Source: JACVRW01 sp046735115 (GTDB lineage Bacteria > Actinomycetota > Thermoleophilia > Solirubrobacterales > Thermoleophilaceae). From it: DNA of 24,425 nt. The stretch lies in the NCBI GenBank assembly GCA_046735115.1, contig JBKPSR010000003.1:1-24425 (forward strand), read 5' to 3'. Below, piece by piece: positions 1-7,343 of the stretch (its first letter is position 1; each line of letters starts with the position of its first letter). The position numbers were made by a program, and so were the translations under genes. The notes under the pieces are model-generated. The model worked only from the letters and a program-made list of their open reading frames with translations. It was not told where the DNA came from and did not search any database.

Positions 1-123
1 GCGGTTCCACTCACCCGAGTCGTCGCCGAACCACTCGAACATCCATTCATGGGTCCCGTCGGGGCTGGTGACAAAACCGTCGAGGGACATGACCATCTTG
101 AGAACTACTTTTCTATCGCTCAT
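1..123 (-). CDS. Dihydrofolate reductase family protein (RibD C-terminal type), N-terminus only
   Basis: The minus strand opens at an ATG at 121-123 and stays open to the window edge, giving 41 residues that begin MSDRKVVLKMVMSLDGFV and contain SPDG followed by a Trp-rich stretch. A beta strand followed by SLDGF is the usual N-terminus of the RibD-C/dihydrofolate-reductase-like family, small NADPH-dependent reductases found in many soil actinobacteria, most with unknown substrate. A purine-rich GAGGGGG lies about 17 bases upstream with a small hairpin between it and the ATG. Internal ATGs at codons 10 and 12 would cut into the first strand, so the outer ATG is preferred. The rest of the gene is outside the window, so the family is recognised from the N-terminus alone. 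Confidence 0.75.
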   Translation of the reverse strand, partial: MSDRKVVLKMVMSLDGFVTSPDGTHEWMFEWFGDDSGEWNR

Positions 124-125
124 GT

Positions 126-139
126 CGGTAGAGACCTAC
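126..139 (-). promoter_or_regulatory. Small hairpin between ribosome-binding site and start codon
   Basis: GGTAG and CTACC form a perfect 5-bp inverted repeat around a 4-base loop, directly upstream of the reductase start codon at 123. On the mRNA the stem overlaps the end of the GAGGGGG ribosome-binding stretch. It could be a small operator or a translation-tuning hairpin; it could also be chance, since the stem is short. Confidence 0.3.
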
Positions 140-240
140 CCCCTCGCGCAAATTCATTGCTCATCGGTGGATGAAGGGGAAAAGGACTGCCCCGACGCGC
201 GAGATACCGCTGAAGAAGCGTGAAACGAGAAACGCCGCCT

Positions 241-312
241 GAGCGAGCGTTTCGAGGTAGGAAGGAGTCGAATCTGCAGACCTTCGGGTCTTGTCGCTCA
301 AAACGCTCGCTC
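241..312. other. Long inverted repeat enclosing a UUCG hairpin (possible structured RNA)
   Basis: GAGCGAGCGTTT at 241-252 is perfectly complementary to AAACGCTCGCTC at 301-312, a 12-bp stem enclosing 48 bases. Inside, AGACC (278-282) and GGTCT (287-291) pair around a TTCG tetraloop. A competing pairing, GAAGG (261-265) with CCTTC (281-285), could exclude the inner hairpin, so two mutually exclusive folds are possible. There is no T tract on either side, so it is not a standard intrinsic terminator. It may be a structured leader or small RNA, or a palindromic repeat. The strand is unknown. Confidence 0.4.
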
Positions 313-373
313 TTCGCACTAAGCAGCTAGCGCTACATCACGTTGCCCCCCGTCTGCCGCCGTCCCCACACTT

Positions 374-398
374 TGTGGGCTAATGGCAACCCCTAGTG
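374..398 (+). repeat. 25-bp dispersed repeat, copy 1
   Basis: The unit starts TGTGGGCTA, has two variable bases (here AT), continues GGCAACCCC and ends TAGTG. Three further copies in the same orientation lie at 7951, 18370 and 20725. In this copy the bases just upstream (CCCCACA, then CTT) can pair with the TGTGGG start to make a short hairpin. All four copies are outside intact genes. Confidence 0.85.
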
Positions 399-459
399 CA
401 TAGCTCCTGCTCGGCGGTCGCAGGATTGACTGGTGGCTGGGATACACACAGGACTACGT

Positions 460-3381
460 CTACGGCCACCACCTGGCGACGTCGTCGATGGCGGATTCGG
501 TCTCCTCTATCGCCTCGAGACCGCCGAGCGCGGCGATCAGGGGTGCCATGGCGCGGAGATACGTCACGAGCCCGCGGCGATCGCGCGTCGCCAGCACCGG
601 GAGCCGTTCGGACATCGCCTGCTGCGCGGCGACCGGTCCCAGACGCTCGAGGCAAGCCGCCACGCTCCTGAGGCAGTCGAAGTTGATAACGCTCACGTGG
701 GGGTTGGCGCTTGTGCAGGCGACCAGCGTGTCGACGACCTGCTGCGCCGAGGGATCCGCCGTTGCCTCGAGGATGGTGGCGAAGGCCCGGTCGCGCATCG
801 GGGGGTCCTGCAAAGCATGCGCGATGTGGAGCGCACGCTCGACGTGCGCCCCCTCGAGCGGGCCCAGCTCTGCGAGGGCTCGGACGCGATCGTCCTCCCC
901 GGCGGCGTCAGCCACAACGGGGAAAGCGCGCTCGTAGGCGTCTCCCCCCAGCTCCCTGGCCACCCGCGTCATCGCCGACGGGTTGGAGCGCCGCGGCGCC
1001 CAGTCGGGCAGCTCGCCCGTCATGTCGTTCAGCGATGCCTTCTCGGCGTCGGAGATCGCGAGCTCACGCAAGCGCGTCCGGTCCGACCCGTCGGCATTGC
1101 TTGAGAGGATTGCGAGCGCCTCCGCCCGAGCCGCCTGCCCACGCGTAGCTCGCGCCAGTCTCTCCAGATGCCTGAACTCCTCAGGGGTTCGAAGGTGCGG
1201 GGCGATCCCTCGCAACGCGTCCACCACGCCGTTCGCAGCCGCGATTTGGTCCACCAACGCGAGCGCGTCCGCGGTGCGCCCGAGTTGCGCCAGCCGCACC
1301 GCCACCGCTCGTTCGAAGGTATGGAGATCCGCTTCGTGCTTTCCCCTTCGAGCGGCGCCGCCGCGCAGGCGTGCCAGCTGGCCGAGGTCGACGTGGGGTG
1401 CAAGCGCGATCAGCGCCGCCTCGCGCTCGTGCTTGTCCCGGCGGCGGAGGGCGAGCTGGAGTGCGCGCTCGACAAGCGGCGGTGACAGCACCTCGGCCCA
1501 TGCCGACACGAGTACTGCGTAGGACCGGTCGTCGGAGCGCCGCGCCGCGAGCTCGAGCAGCCCGCGGATCTGCTCGTCGCTCAGGCGCGGGCCCAGCGCG
1601 CGGGCCGGTGGCGCCTGGTACGTGTCCGGCAGTGCACCGAGCATCGAGACCGCCCGCGGGAGCAGTCCGTCGGGCAGGCGCGCGGCGACGGCTGCGAGCT
1701 CGGCGTCGCACACCTCGTCCTCGGCGGCCGCCAGCCGCTCCAGCGCCGCCGCGTCGCCACGAGCCGCACGCTCGGCGTCGAGCGCGGCCGAGGCGGCCGC
1801 GCGCGAGCTGTCATCGCCGATCTGCGATACAACGTCTCGCAGCTGCGCCAGTTCTCGTGCCGGAAGTTGCGGCGCGATCTCCGCGGCCGTGCTTACGTCG
1901 CCGGCGGCGCCGCTCCAACGTCTGCGGACGATCTCCAGCGCCCGTTCCGGCTCAAACCGAGCGAACGCGGCGAGCTGCTCGGAGTCGGACAAGCCCCACT
2001 CTCGCGCGGACTCGACGGCGTCCTGGCGGGCCGCTTCCCGAAGCGCATCCGGCAGGCAGGGGGCAATCAGGGCGAGGGTGATTACTCTGTCATCGCGATC
2101 CTCGAACCGGGCGGCGATCCGGAGCGCGGCCTCCGGGTGCTCGCGTGCCAGCGCCACGGCGATCCGCTCGAACTCCCACCGGCGTGTCGTGTCCGCGGCA
2201 AGGGTCGCGACTGCCTCGTCGACTCTCGTCGCGCCCCATTCGGTATCGCCCAGGCGCGCGCCGACGCCCGCGAGCGCCAGCAGCACCTTGGCGCGCTGCG
2301 CCGGCTCGCCGTCGTCGGGGCTCGGCACCAGCGCAAGCACGCGATGGCAACCCTCGACGTCGAGCGCCGGCGCAAGGCGTGCCAGCATCTCCCCCCGCGT
2401 GAACGGCGACTCGATCTCGGCCGCCGCTTCGAGCGCCTCGGCGACGTGCCCAAGCTGTGCGAGGCGCGGGTATACCGCCGCGAAGGCATCGTGTCGCTGC
2501 CCCACGTCAACCCACCCGCGCGCCGCCGCGAGCACGTCGCGCGCTTGGTCCTCGCCCAGCTGTGGCGCCAGCTCGCCAAGCACGCGGGTGCCCAGGAGGC
2601 TGCCCCCGACCTGCTCCATCGTTATCGAGAGCGCCGCCTCCGTACGCCCGAGGGCGCCCAGGCGACTCGCGAGGGCGGCGAATACGGCCGACTTGATCGG
2701 CAACTCCGGATAACCCGGCGCAGCGGCGAGTGCGGCATGCACCTGCTCCTCGGTGAGGTACTCGGCCACGTCGTGGACCACGGTGGCCTCCTGCCCGGGC
2801 TCGACGCGCGCCAGAAGCTGCCGCACCACGTCGGCGCGTGCCTCGCGCCCGAGCACCGGCAGAAGCGCCACGAGGCGGTCGCCCGCCTGCCCTGCCCACG
2901 CGAGCGCGTTGGTCTCGGTCCACAGGCCGCGTTCGACGAGCGCGCGCACCAACCCGCCCGGAAGCTGACGATCCAGGCTGCTCATCGACACGGTGAGCAG
3001 CGCGCAGCGCAGCTCGCGGCCGATCGGCAGCTGTGCCCCAGATCGTGCCGCGGCCGCGACGCTATCCGAAGCGATCCGCCAGGCCCGCCGGACGTCTTCG
3101 CGGTAACCGGGGGCGTCGCCCAGGGCATCCTTGGCCTCATACCACGCGTTGCGGTGGCGGCTCGCGGGCAGCGCCTCCGGGGGAGCAGGCCGCGCATGCC
3201 GCCGCATCCACCATCGGTCGCGTCGCTCGGGCGTAGGCTCAGGCGCAGAAAGCATCTCAACGCGCCACTCCAACGCGAGGAGCCGTTGGAGGCCCTTCGC
3301 GTCGCCGACGGCCTCGAGGTGCTCGCCGAGATGGCGCAACTCGTAAGGAGTGAGGCCGGCGACGGGATTCGCCGACTCCAC
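460..3381 (-). CDS. Large helical-repeat protein, probable detached sensor half of an NLR
   Basis: This 973-residue protein is made almost wholly of Ala/Leu/Arg-rich amphipathic helix pairs with recurring patterns such as LAPQL, LARLAPAL and EALE or RALE, typical of HEAT/TPR-like arrays used as ligand-sensing domains in bacterial NACHT proteins. Near the N-terminus, TPYELRHLGEHLEAVGD resembles the linker that in one-piece NLRs joins the NACHT module to its repeat domain. No enzymatic motif, signal peptide or membrane segment was seen. The start is a GTG at 3381 with AGGGGAG seven bases upstream. It lies 23 bp after the stop of the NACHT gene, in a different frame, and is surely co-transcribed with it. 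The frame is also open upstream of the GTG across the NACHT stop, so a single-base indel would fuse the two. I infer that it senses a trigger or binds the NACHT protein. The ligand is unknown. Confidence 0.75.
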   Translation of the reverse strand: MESANPVAGLTPYELRHLGEHLEAVGDAKGLQRLLALEWRVEMLSAPEPTPERRDRWWMRRHARPAPPEALPASRHRNAWYEAKDALGDAPGYREDVRRAWRIASDSVAAAARSGAQLPIGRELRCALLTVSMSSLDRQLPGGLVRALVERGLWTETNALAWAGQAGDRLVALLPVLGREARADVVRQLLARVEPGQEATVVHDVAEYLTEEQVHAALAAAPGYPELPIKSAVFAALASRLGALGRTEAALSITMEQVGGSLLGTRVLGELAPQLGEDQARDVLAAARGWVDVGQRHDAFAAVYPRLAQLGHVAEALEAAAEIESPFTRGEMLARLAPALDVEGCHRVLALVPSPDDGEPAQRAKVLLALAGVGARLGDTEWGATRVDEAVATLAADTTRRWEFERIAVALAREHPEAALRIAARFEDRDDRVITLALIAPCLPDALREAARQDAVESAREWGLSDSEQLAAFARFEPERALEIVRRRWSGAAGDVSTAAEIAPQLPARELAQLRDVVSQIGDDSSRAAASAALDAERAARGDAAALERLAAAEDEVCDAELAAVAARLPDGLLPRAVSMLGALPDTYQAPPARALGPRLSDEQIRGLLELAARRSDDRSYAVLVSAWAEVLSPPLVERALQLALRRRDKHEREAALIALAPHVDLGQLARLRGGAARRGKHEADLHTFERAVAVRLAQLGRTADALALVDQIAAANGVVDALRGIAPHLRTPEEFRHLERLARATRGQAARAEALAILSSNADGSDRTRLRELAISDAEKASLNDMTGELPDWAPRRSNPSAMTRVARELGGDAYERAFPVVADAAGEDDRVRALAELGPLEGAHVERALHIAHALQDPPMRDRAFATILEATADPSAQQVVDTLVACTSANPHVSVINFDCLRSVAACLERLGPVAAQQAMSERLPVLATRDRRGLVTYLRAMAPLIAALGGLEAIEETESAIDDVARWWP

Positions 3382-3404
3382 GCCCGTGCTCCCCTGCTCC
3401 GAGC

Positions 3405-4661
3405 TCAGGTCTCTAGGAACCCGGGGATCTTGGCCAGTGCCGTCTCTGCGATCTGCTCGTGGTACCAGCGCAGATTCTCCTCCTCGTCGAGGAACTCCGC
3501 GAAGCTGCGGTGGTAGATGCGGTACCTCGCGGGCTGCGCCTCGGGATCCTCGTCAAGGAACTCTCGCCATTCGCGGACGACGTCCTTTACGTCGCCCGGC
3601 TCCAGCCGCGTCCATTCCATGAGCTGTGGCACCGTCACCGGTTCGCGGCTGATGGCCAGGAAGCAGAGCACGGGGCGCTGCAAGGACGCGAAGCGCTCGC
3701 TGTCCGCATCCTTCATGTCGCGCCAGTGGCGCTGGTAGTAGCCCTTCAGGCCACGCGGCAGCGCCCCGACCCCCTCGCGCCCGTCCAGGCTGAGCTTGCC
3801 GCGCGCGATCTCGGGCAGAACGTGGACCAGGTACATGAAGTTGCCCTCCGAGCGTCCGACGATCGCCTCGATGAAATCCGCCCGCGCGAGCCCCGACCCC
3901 GCGATTCGATCGTTCATCGGATCCGCTTGTGCATCGAGGAAGCTCTCGACATAGCGGGCCACGTCCTGCTGGTTCGCCGGGTCCTGGTCTCGGATCCAAA
4001 TCTCGCTGTCGTTGTCAACGTCGAGGCGGTAGTCGTCCTCCTCGCGGGTCGTGACGACGAAGAAGACGCCCTCGGGCAGGCTGCGGGGGAGATAGAGCCG
4101 GTTGGCGGACGGGTCGAGGCCGGTGTCCTCCGCCTCGTCGAGGGCGTCGACGACCACGACGAGCGGCTCACCGTGCGCGCGAGCCTTGTCGACTGCCTCG
4201 GCCAGCAGCTGGGATAGGAAGCCAGCGTCCTCGCCCGCCTGCGCGGGTAGCGTCGCGTGATCGAGCTCATAGCGCGCGATGAGCTGGGCGCAGACGTTTT
4301 CGAGGAACTGCTTCGGGGAGCGGATGTTCTCGGGCGCGATGTTGAAGTGGTGGACGTAGCCGCGGCGCGTGACCAGGCTCGCGGCGATCGCCGTCTTGCC
4401 GATGCCGGGCTCACCGCGGATCACCACGTAACCCGACGCGAAATCGCCTCCAGCGATGAGACGGTCGACCTCGTCGAAGACGAATTCCCGCCCAACGAAG
4501 CCCTTGGTGCGATCGTCCACGACGCTGCGGAACTGGGCGGAGCGGATGTAGGAGGCGATCGGCGGGGGGCTCTGGGCGAAGACCTGGAAGACCGTGTTGT
4601 AGTCGCCGACGACTACGCCCTTGCCGCCGGAGACTTCGACGCCGGGCCGGTCCTCAGTCAC
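3405..4661 (-). CDS. NACHT/STAND ATPase (NLR core) with N-terminal amyloid-like signalling motif
   Basis: The 418-residue protein begins with a short disordered segment carrying SGGKGVVVGDYNTV (residues 11-24). An NLR ATPase core follows: FVGRE (55-59), Walker A GEPGIGKT (83-90), Walker B VVVVDALDEAED (168-179), TTRE (204-207), then the helical region with LPRGLKGYYQRHW (301-313) and YRIYHRSFAEFL (380-391), all usual for NACHT proteins. It stops where a C-terminal sensor would begin; the next gene appears to supply it. The GTG start overlaps the end of the upstream BELL-like gene by 8 bp, so the two are probably translationally coupled. NLRs of this kind oligomerise on sensing a trigger and template folding of an amyloid motif on a partner; here the partner is probably the upstream protein, which carries a near-identical motif. 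Immunity or regulated cell death is the likely role, by inference. Confidence 0.85.
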   Translation of the reverse strand: MTEDRPGVEVSGGKGVVVGDYNTVFQVFAQSPPPIASYIRSAQFRSVVDDRTKGFVGREFVFDEVDRLIAGGDFASGYVVIRGEPGIGKTAIAASLVTRRGYVHHFNIAPENIRSPKQFLENVCAQLIARYELDHATLPAQAGEDAGFLSQLLAEAVDKARAHGEPLVVVVDALDEAEDTGLDPSANRLYLPRSLPEGVFFVVTTREEDDYRLDVDNDSEIWIRDQDPANQQDVARYVESFLDAQADPMNDRIAGSGLARADFIEAIVGRSEGNFMYLVHVLPEIARGKLSLDGREGVGALPRGLKGYYQRHWRDMKDADSERFASLQRPVLCFLAISREPVTVPQLMEWTRLEPGDVKDVVREWREFLDEDPEAQPARYRIYHRSFAEFLDEEENLRWYHEQIAETALAKIPGFLET

Positions 4662-5061
4662 GCTCGTCGAACGTCATCGTGACCGTGGAGCGATCGCCGA
4701 CGACGATGCCCTTTCCACCGCTGATGTTGACGCCGCCGAACTTGCTGATGTCGCCGTACTTGCCGGCCCGCACTCCGTCTGGATCGGCCTGCTCGAGGAG
4801 AGCCCTGGCCGCCGCCAGGAGCTCCTCGTCCCGGTCCGCGCCCTCGGCCAGAAGCCGGTCCTTGAGCTGCGTGTGATCGCCCTCGGGGTTCTGTTCGGCC
4901 TGCTCGAGCTGAGCTTCCGCGTCCTGGTCGCCGCCGAAGCGCCGGCGGATGAGCTCCTTCAGGCCGCCGTAGGCATCCTTAACAGCAGTGCCCGCCGCCT
5001 CTCGAGCCGCTGTCGACGCGCCGGCCACAACTGCAGCGACAATGAGCGAGATCGGGTCCAT
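4654..5061 (-). CDS. BELL-like effector with C-terminal amyloid-like motif
   Basis: This is a 135-residue protein. The N-terminus (MDPISLIVAAVVAGAS, then helices through LIRRRFG near residue 42) is hydrophobic and Ala-rich, followed by charged helices (about 48-95) and a flexible tail. The tail holds ISGGKGIVVGDRSTVTMTF (113-131). Compared with residues 8-28 of the NACHT protein, 13 of 21 positions are identical, with the shared core SGGKG, V, VGD and TV. This is the architecture described for BELL-domain proteins next to NLRs: an N-terminal domain thought to attack membranes, and a C-terminal amyloid signalling sequence (BASS family; BASS3 is RHIM-like with a VQVG-type core). The core here is VVVG or IVVG. 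The ATG at 5061 has GGGGAGG five bases upstream. It is the first gene of the operon. The effector role is inferred, not shown. Confidence 0.75.
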   Translation of the reverse strand: MDPISLIVAAVVAGASTAAREAAGTAVKDAYGGLKELIRRRFGGDQDAEAQLEQAEQNPEGDHTQLKDRLLAEGADRDEELLAAARALLEQADPDGVRAGKYGDISKFGGVNISGGKGIVVGDRSTVTMTFDERD

Positions 5062-5100
5062 GCGAGCCTCCCCTGGGTTGCTGTCTGGACTGTCGTGGCC

Positions 5101-5129
5101 CTTATACGCCCCTGCATGCGCCGAGTCAA
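5101..5129 (-). promoter_or_regulatory. Near-consensus sigma-70-type promoter of the BELL/NLR operon
   Basis: Read on the minus strand, TTGACT (5124-5129) is followed by exactly 17 bases and then TATAAG (5101-5106). Transcription would begin near 5094 and leave a leader of about 33 bases containing the GGGGAGG ribosome-binding site of the BELL-like gene. This is the best promoter match in the window. Confidence 0.7.
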
Positions 5130-5345
5130 TTGGCGCCTAGAGCCACCACCGAACGGTCCTCGGTCGCCCACCCCACCCCCACTCGACATCGCACGCAGAC
5201 CACACGTCTCAGGTGGCTTGCGAGCGGTGCGGATCGCCGACGAACCCGGCGACGTGGGGATCGGATGTCGCGGGAGCGGCGCGAGCGGGTGGACGATCGC
5301 CTGCGGGCCGGCAACCTGCGGCGCCCCTCGTGGCCGCCGCCTCGC

Positions 5346-5373
5346 TGGACCTCGGCGCGAGAAGCTGTAGAAC
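5346..5373 (+). promoter_or_regulatory. Candidate promoter of the TPR protein gene
   Basis: TGGACC (5346-5351), a 16-base spacer and TAGAAC (5368-5373) lie about 30 bases before the ATG at 5404. Both boxes are imperfect. The rest of the 340-bp divergent region between the BELL-like gene and this gene holds nothing else recognised. Confidence 0.35.
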
Positions 5374-5403
5374 GTAGGCGAGTCCAGGACGGGAGCGGCA
5401 GCG

Positions 5404-7065
5404 ATGGAGCCCTACTTCGATCTCGGCACCTACACGCGCGGGACGTCGACAGCCTCGACGAGCGCCCAGAGTTGGTTCGACCGCGGACTGGTGTGGTCCT
5501 ACGCGTTCCACCACGAGGAGGCGGTTCGGTGCTTCGGGCGCGCGCTCGAGCACGACCCCGGCTTCGCGCTGGCCCACTGGGGTATCGCCTACGCGACCGG
5601 GCCGAACTACAACAAGCAGTGGGATGCATTCGACCCGGTCGACCTCGCGGCGTCGCTCGAGAAGGCATGCGACGAGGTCGCGGCCGCGCGCGCGTGCGCG
5701 GACCGCGCCGCGCCGGTCGAGCAGGCGCTCGTCGAGGCGCTCGGAAGCCGGTACCAGGCGAACGACCCATCGGCCGACCTCGTCTCGTGGAACGCCGACT
5801 ACGCCGAGGCGATGCGCGACGTGTACCGCGCGCATCCCGACGAGCTCGACGTCGCGGCGCTGTTCGCCGACGCGCTCATGAACCTCACGCCGTGGGAGCT
5901 GTGGGACCGCTACACCGGCCTGCCGTCCGAGGACGCGGCGACGCTCGAGGCCAAGGAGGTGCTCGAGCACGCACTCGACCTGCCCGGCGGCCGCGCACAC
6001 CCCGGACTGACGCACCTCTACGTGCACCTGATGGAGATGTCGCCGTTCCCGGAGCAGGCGCTGCCGGTCGCCGACGAGCTGCGCACGCTCGTGCCCGACG
6101 CCGGCCACCTCGTGCACATGCCGACGCACATCGACGTGTTGTGCGGCGACTACAAGAGTACGCTCGAGTCGAACCTGCGCGCGATCGAGGTCAACGAAAA
6201 GTACGTCGCGCGCGAGGGCCGCGTCGGGTTCTACGCGCTCTACCACGCGCACGACCGCCACTTCGCGATCTACGGGGCGATGTTCATCGGCCGCTCGCAG
6301 GTGGCGCTGCGCGTCGCCGCCGACCTCGAGGACTCGCTGCCCGAGGAGCTGCTGCGGATCGAGCAACCTCCGATGGCCGACTACCTCGAGGCCTTCGTCC
6401 CCATGCGCCTGCACGCGCTCGTCCGCTTCGGGATGTGGGACGACATCCTCGCGCTACCCCTGCCCGGCGACCCAGCGCTCTACTGCACCACGACGGCGAT
6501 GACGCACTACGCGCAGGGCATCGCGTACGCGGCGACCGAGCGGATGGAGGAAGCCGAGGCGGCGCGCGACGCGTTCCTCGCCGCCATCCCGCGCGTACCC
6601 GACTCGCGCTACCTGTTCAACAACACGTGCCAGGACATCCTCGCCGTCGCCGCCGCGATGCTCGACGGCGAGCTCGAGTACCGGCGCGGCCAGTTCGACG
6701 CGGCGTTCGAGCACCTGCGCCGGGCGATCGCGCTCGACGACGCGCTGCCGTACGACGAGCCGTGGGGCTGGATGCAGCCCACGCGCCACGCCTACGGCGC
6801 GCTGCTGCTCGAGCAGGACCGGGTCGAGGAGGCCGAGACCGTCTACGCCGAGGACCTGGGCTACGACCCGGCGATCCCGCGCTCGTCCTGGCACCCCGGG
6901 AACGTGTGGAGCCTGCACGGCTACCACGAGTGCCTCGTTCGGCTGGGAAAGCCCGAGCCGGCGCGGATCGTCAAGCAGCAGCTCGACGTCGCCCTCGCCC
7001 GCGCCGACGTCCCAATCAAGTCGTCATGCTTCTGCCGCATGACGCACCACGCGGCCGCCGCCTAG
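5404..7065 (+). CDS. Tetratricopeptide-repeat protein of unknown function
   Basis: The protein has 553 residues and no signal peptide. TPR helix pairs are plain near the N-terminus (WFDRGLVWSYAFHHEEAVRCFGRALEHDPG) and in the C-terminal half (GQFDAAFEHLRRAIALDDA). Between them are stretches conserved in a widespread bacterial family: HPGLTHLYVHLMEM, LVHMPTHIDVLCGDY, YHAHDRHFAIYGAMF, and CFCRM close to the end. The clustered His and Cys are unusual for a plain scaffold and hint at a metal or cofactor, which is a guess. The ATG at 5404 is preceded by GGGAG about eight bases upstream. The gene stands alone, divergent from the BELL/NLR operon, and nothing here ties it to a pathway. Length and composition look intact. 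Confidence 0.8.
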   Translation: MEPYFDLGTYTRGTSTASTSAQSWFDRGLVWSYAFHHEEAVRCFGRALEHDPGFALAHWGIAYATGPNYNKQWDAFDPVDLAASLEKACDEVAAARACADRAAPVEQALVEALGSRYQANDPSADLVSWNADYAEAMRDVYRAHPDELDVAALFADALMNLTPWELWDRYTGLPSEDAATLEAKEVLEHALDLPGGRAHPGLTHLYVHLMEMSPFPEQALPVADELRTLVPDAGHLVHMPTHIDVLCGDYKSTLESNLRAIEVNEKYVAREGRVGFYALYHAHDRHFAIYGAMFIGRSQVALRVAADLEDSLPEELLRIEQPPMADYLEAFVPMRLHALVRFGMWDDILALPLPGDPALYCTTTAMTHYAQGIAYAATERMEEAEAARDAFLAAIPRVPDSRYLFNNTCQDILAVAAAMLDGELEYRRGQFDAAFEHLRRAIALDDALPYDEPWGWMQPTRHAYGALLLEQDRVEEAETVYAEDLGYDPAIPRSSWHPGNVWSLHGYHECLVRLGKPEPARIVKQQLDVALARADVPIKSSCFCRMTHHAAAA

Positions 7066-7180
7066 ATGTAGATCCTGAGGACGTGTTCATCCGGGGCTCC
7101 TTGTAGGAAGCGGCGGCCCGCCCGCGCGTGCCGCGCCAGCCGCCCACGAGCGCAGGCACCCGCGAAGAGCCACCGACGCC

Positions 7181-7204
7181 TCGCTTCCCACGAAAGCAGG
7201 AGTC
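7181..7204 (+). repeat. End fragment of the MITE-like repeat
   Basis: CGCTTCCCA followed by CGAAAGCAGGAG resembles the left end at 8546 and the reverse complement of the right end at 8064-8090. It is the only feature I see in the 278-bp gap 7066-7343. It is short and imperfect. Confidence 0.4.
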
Positions 7205-7343
7205 TCCAGGCGATCGATTCGGAGGCGCGCAGCTCGTCGAGGCGAGCGCCAACTCCGCATCGACCGGCGCACCGCATCTGCCTCGATGCGGCAACGCGGC
7301 GCGCCGCCGCCCCGCTACTCGGCGCGCTGAGCATCGACCGAGA

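Larger units (their letters stand above)
124..459. other. Intergenic region, no gene seen
   Basis: This 336-bp gap lies between the end of the repeat-protein gene and the start of the reductase gene, both on the minus strand. It holds the hairpin at 126-139, a long inverted repeat with an inner UUCG hairpin at 241-312, and the first copy of the 25-bp dispersed repeat at 374-398. No open frame with a plausible start and family resemblance was found. The promoter of the reductase must lie here, but no convincing -35/-10 pair was picked out. Confidence 0.6.

Noticed and set aside
241..312. tRNA-like reading of the inverted repeat
   Set aside because: The length and a GTCGAATC stretch look suggestive, but the D, anticodon and T stems do not form on either strand and there is no CCA end.
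433..3516. Long plus-strand open frames opposite the repeat-protein gene
   Set aside because: They are opposite-strand shadows of a high-GC gene. They lack ribosome-binding sites and are Arg/Pro-rich without family resemblance.
5130..7106. 658-codon plus-strand frame overlapping the TPR gene
   Set aside because: Runs of Arg and Pro typical of an out-of-frame read; the 5404 frame shows clear TPR sequence and a ribosome-binding site.
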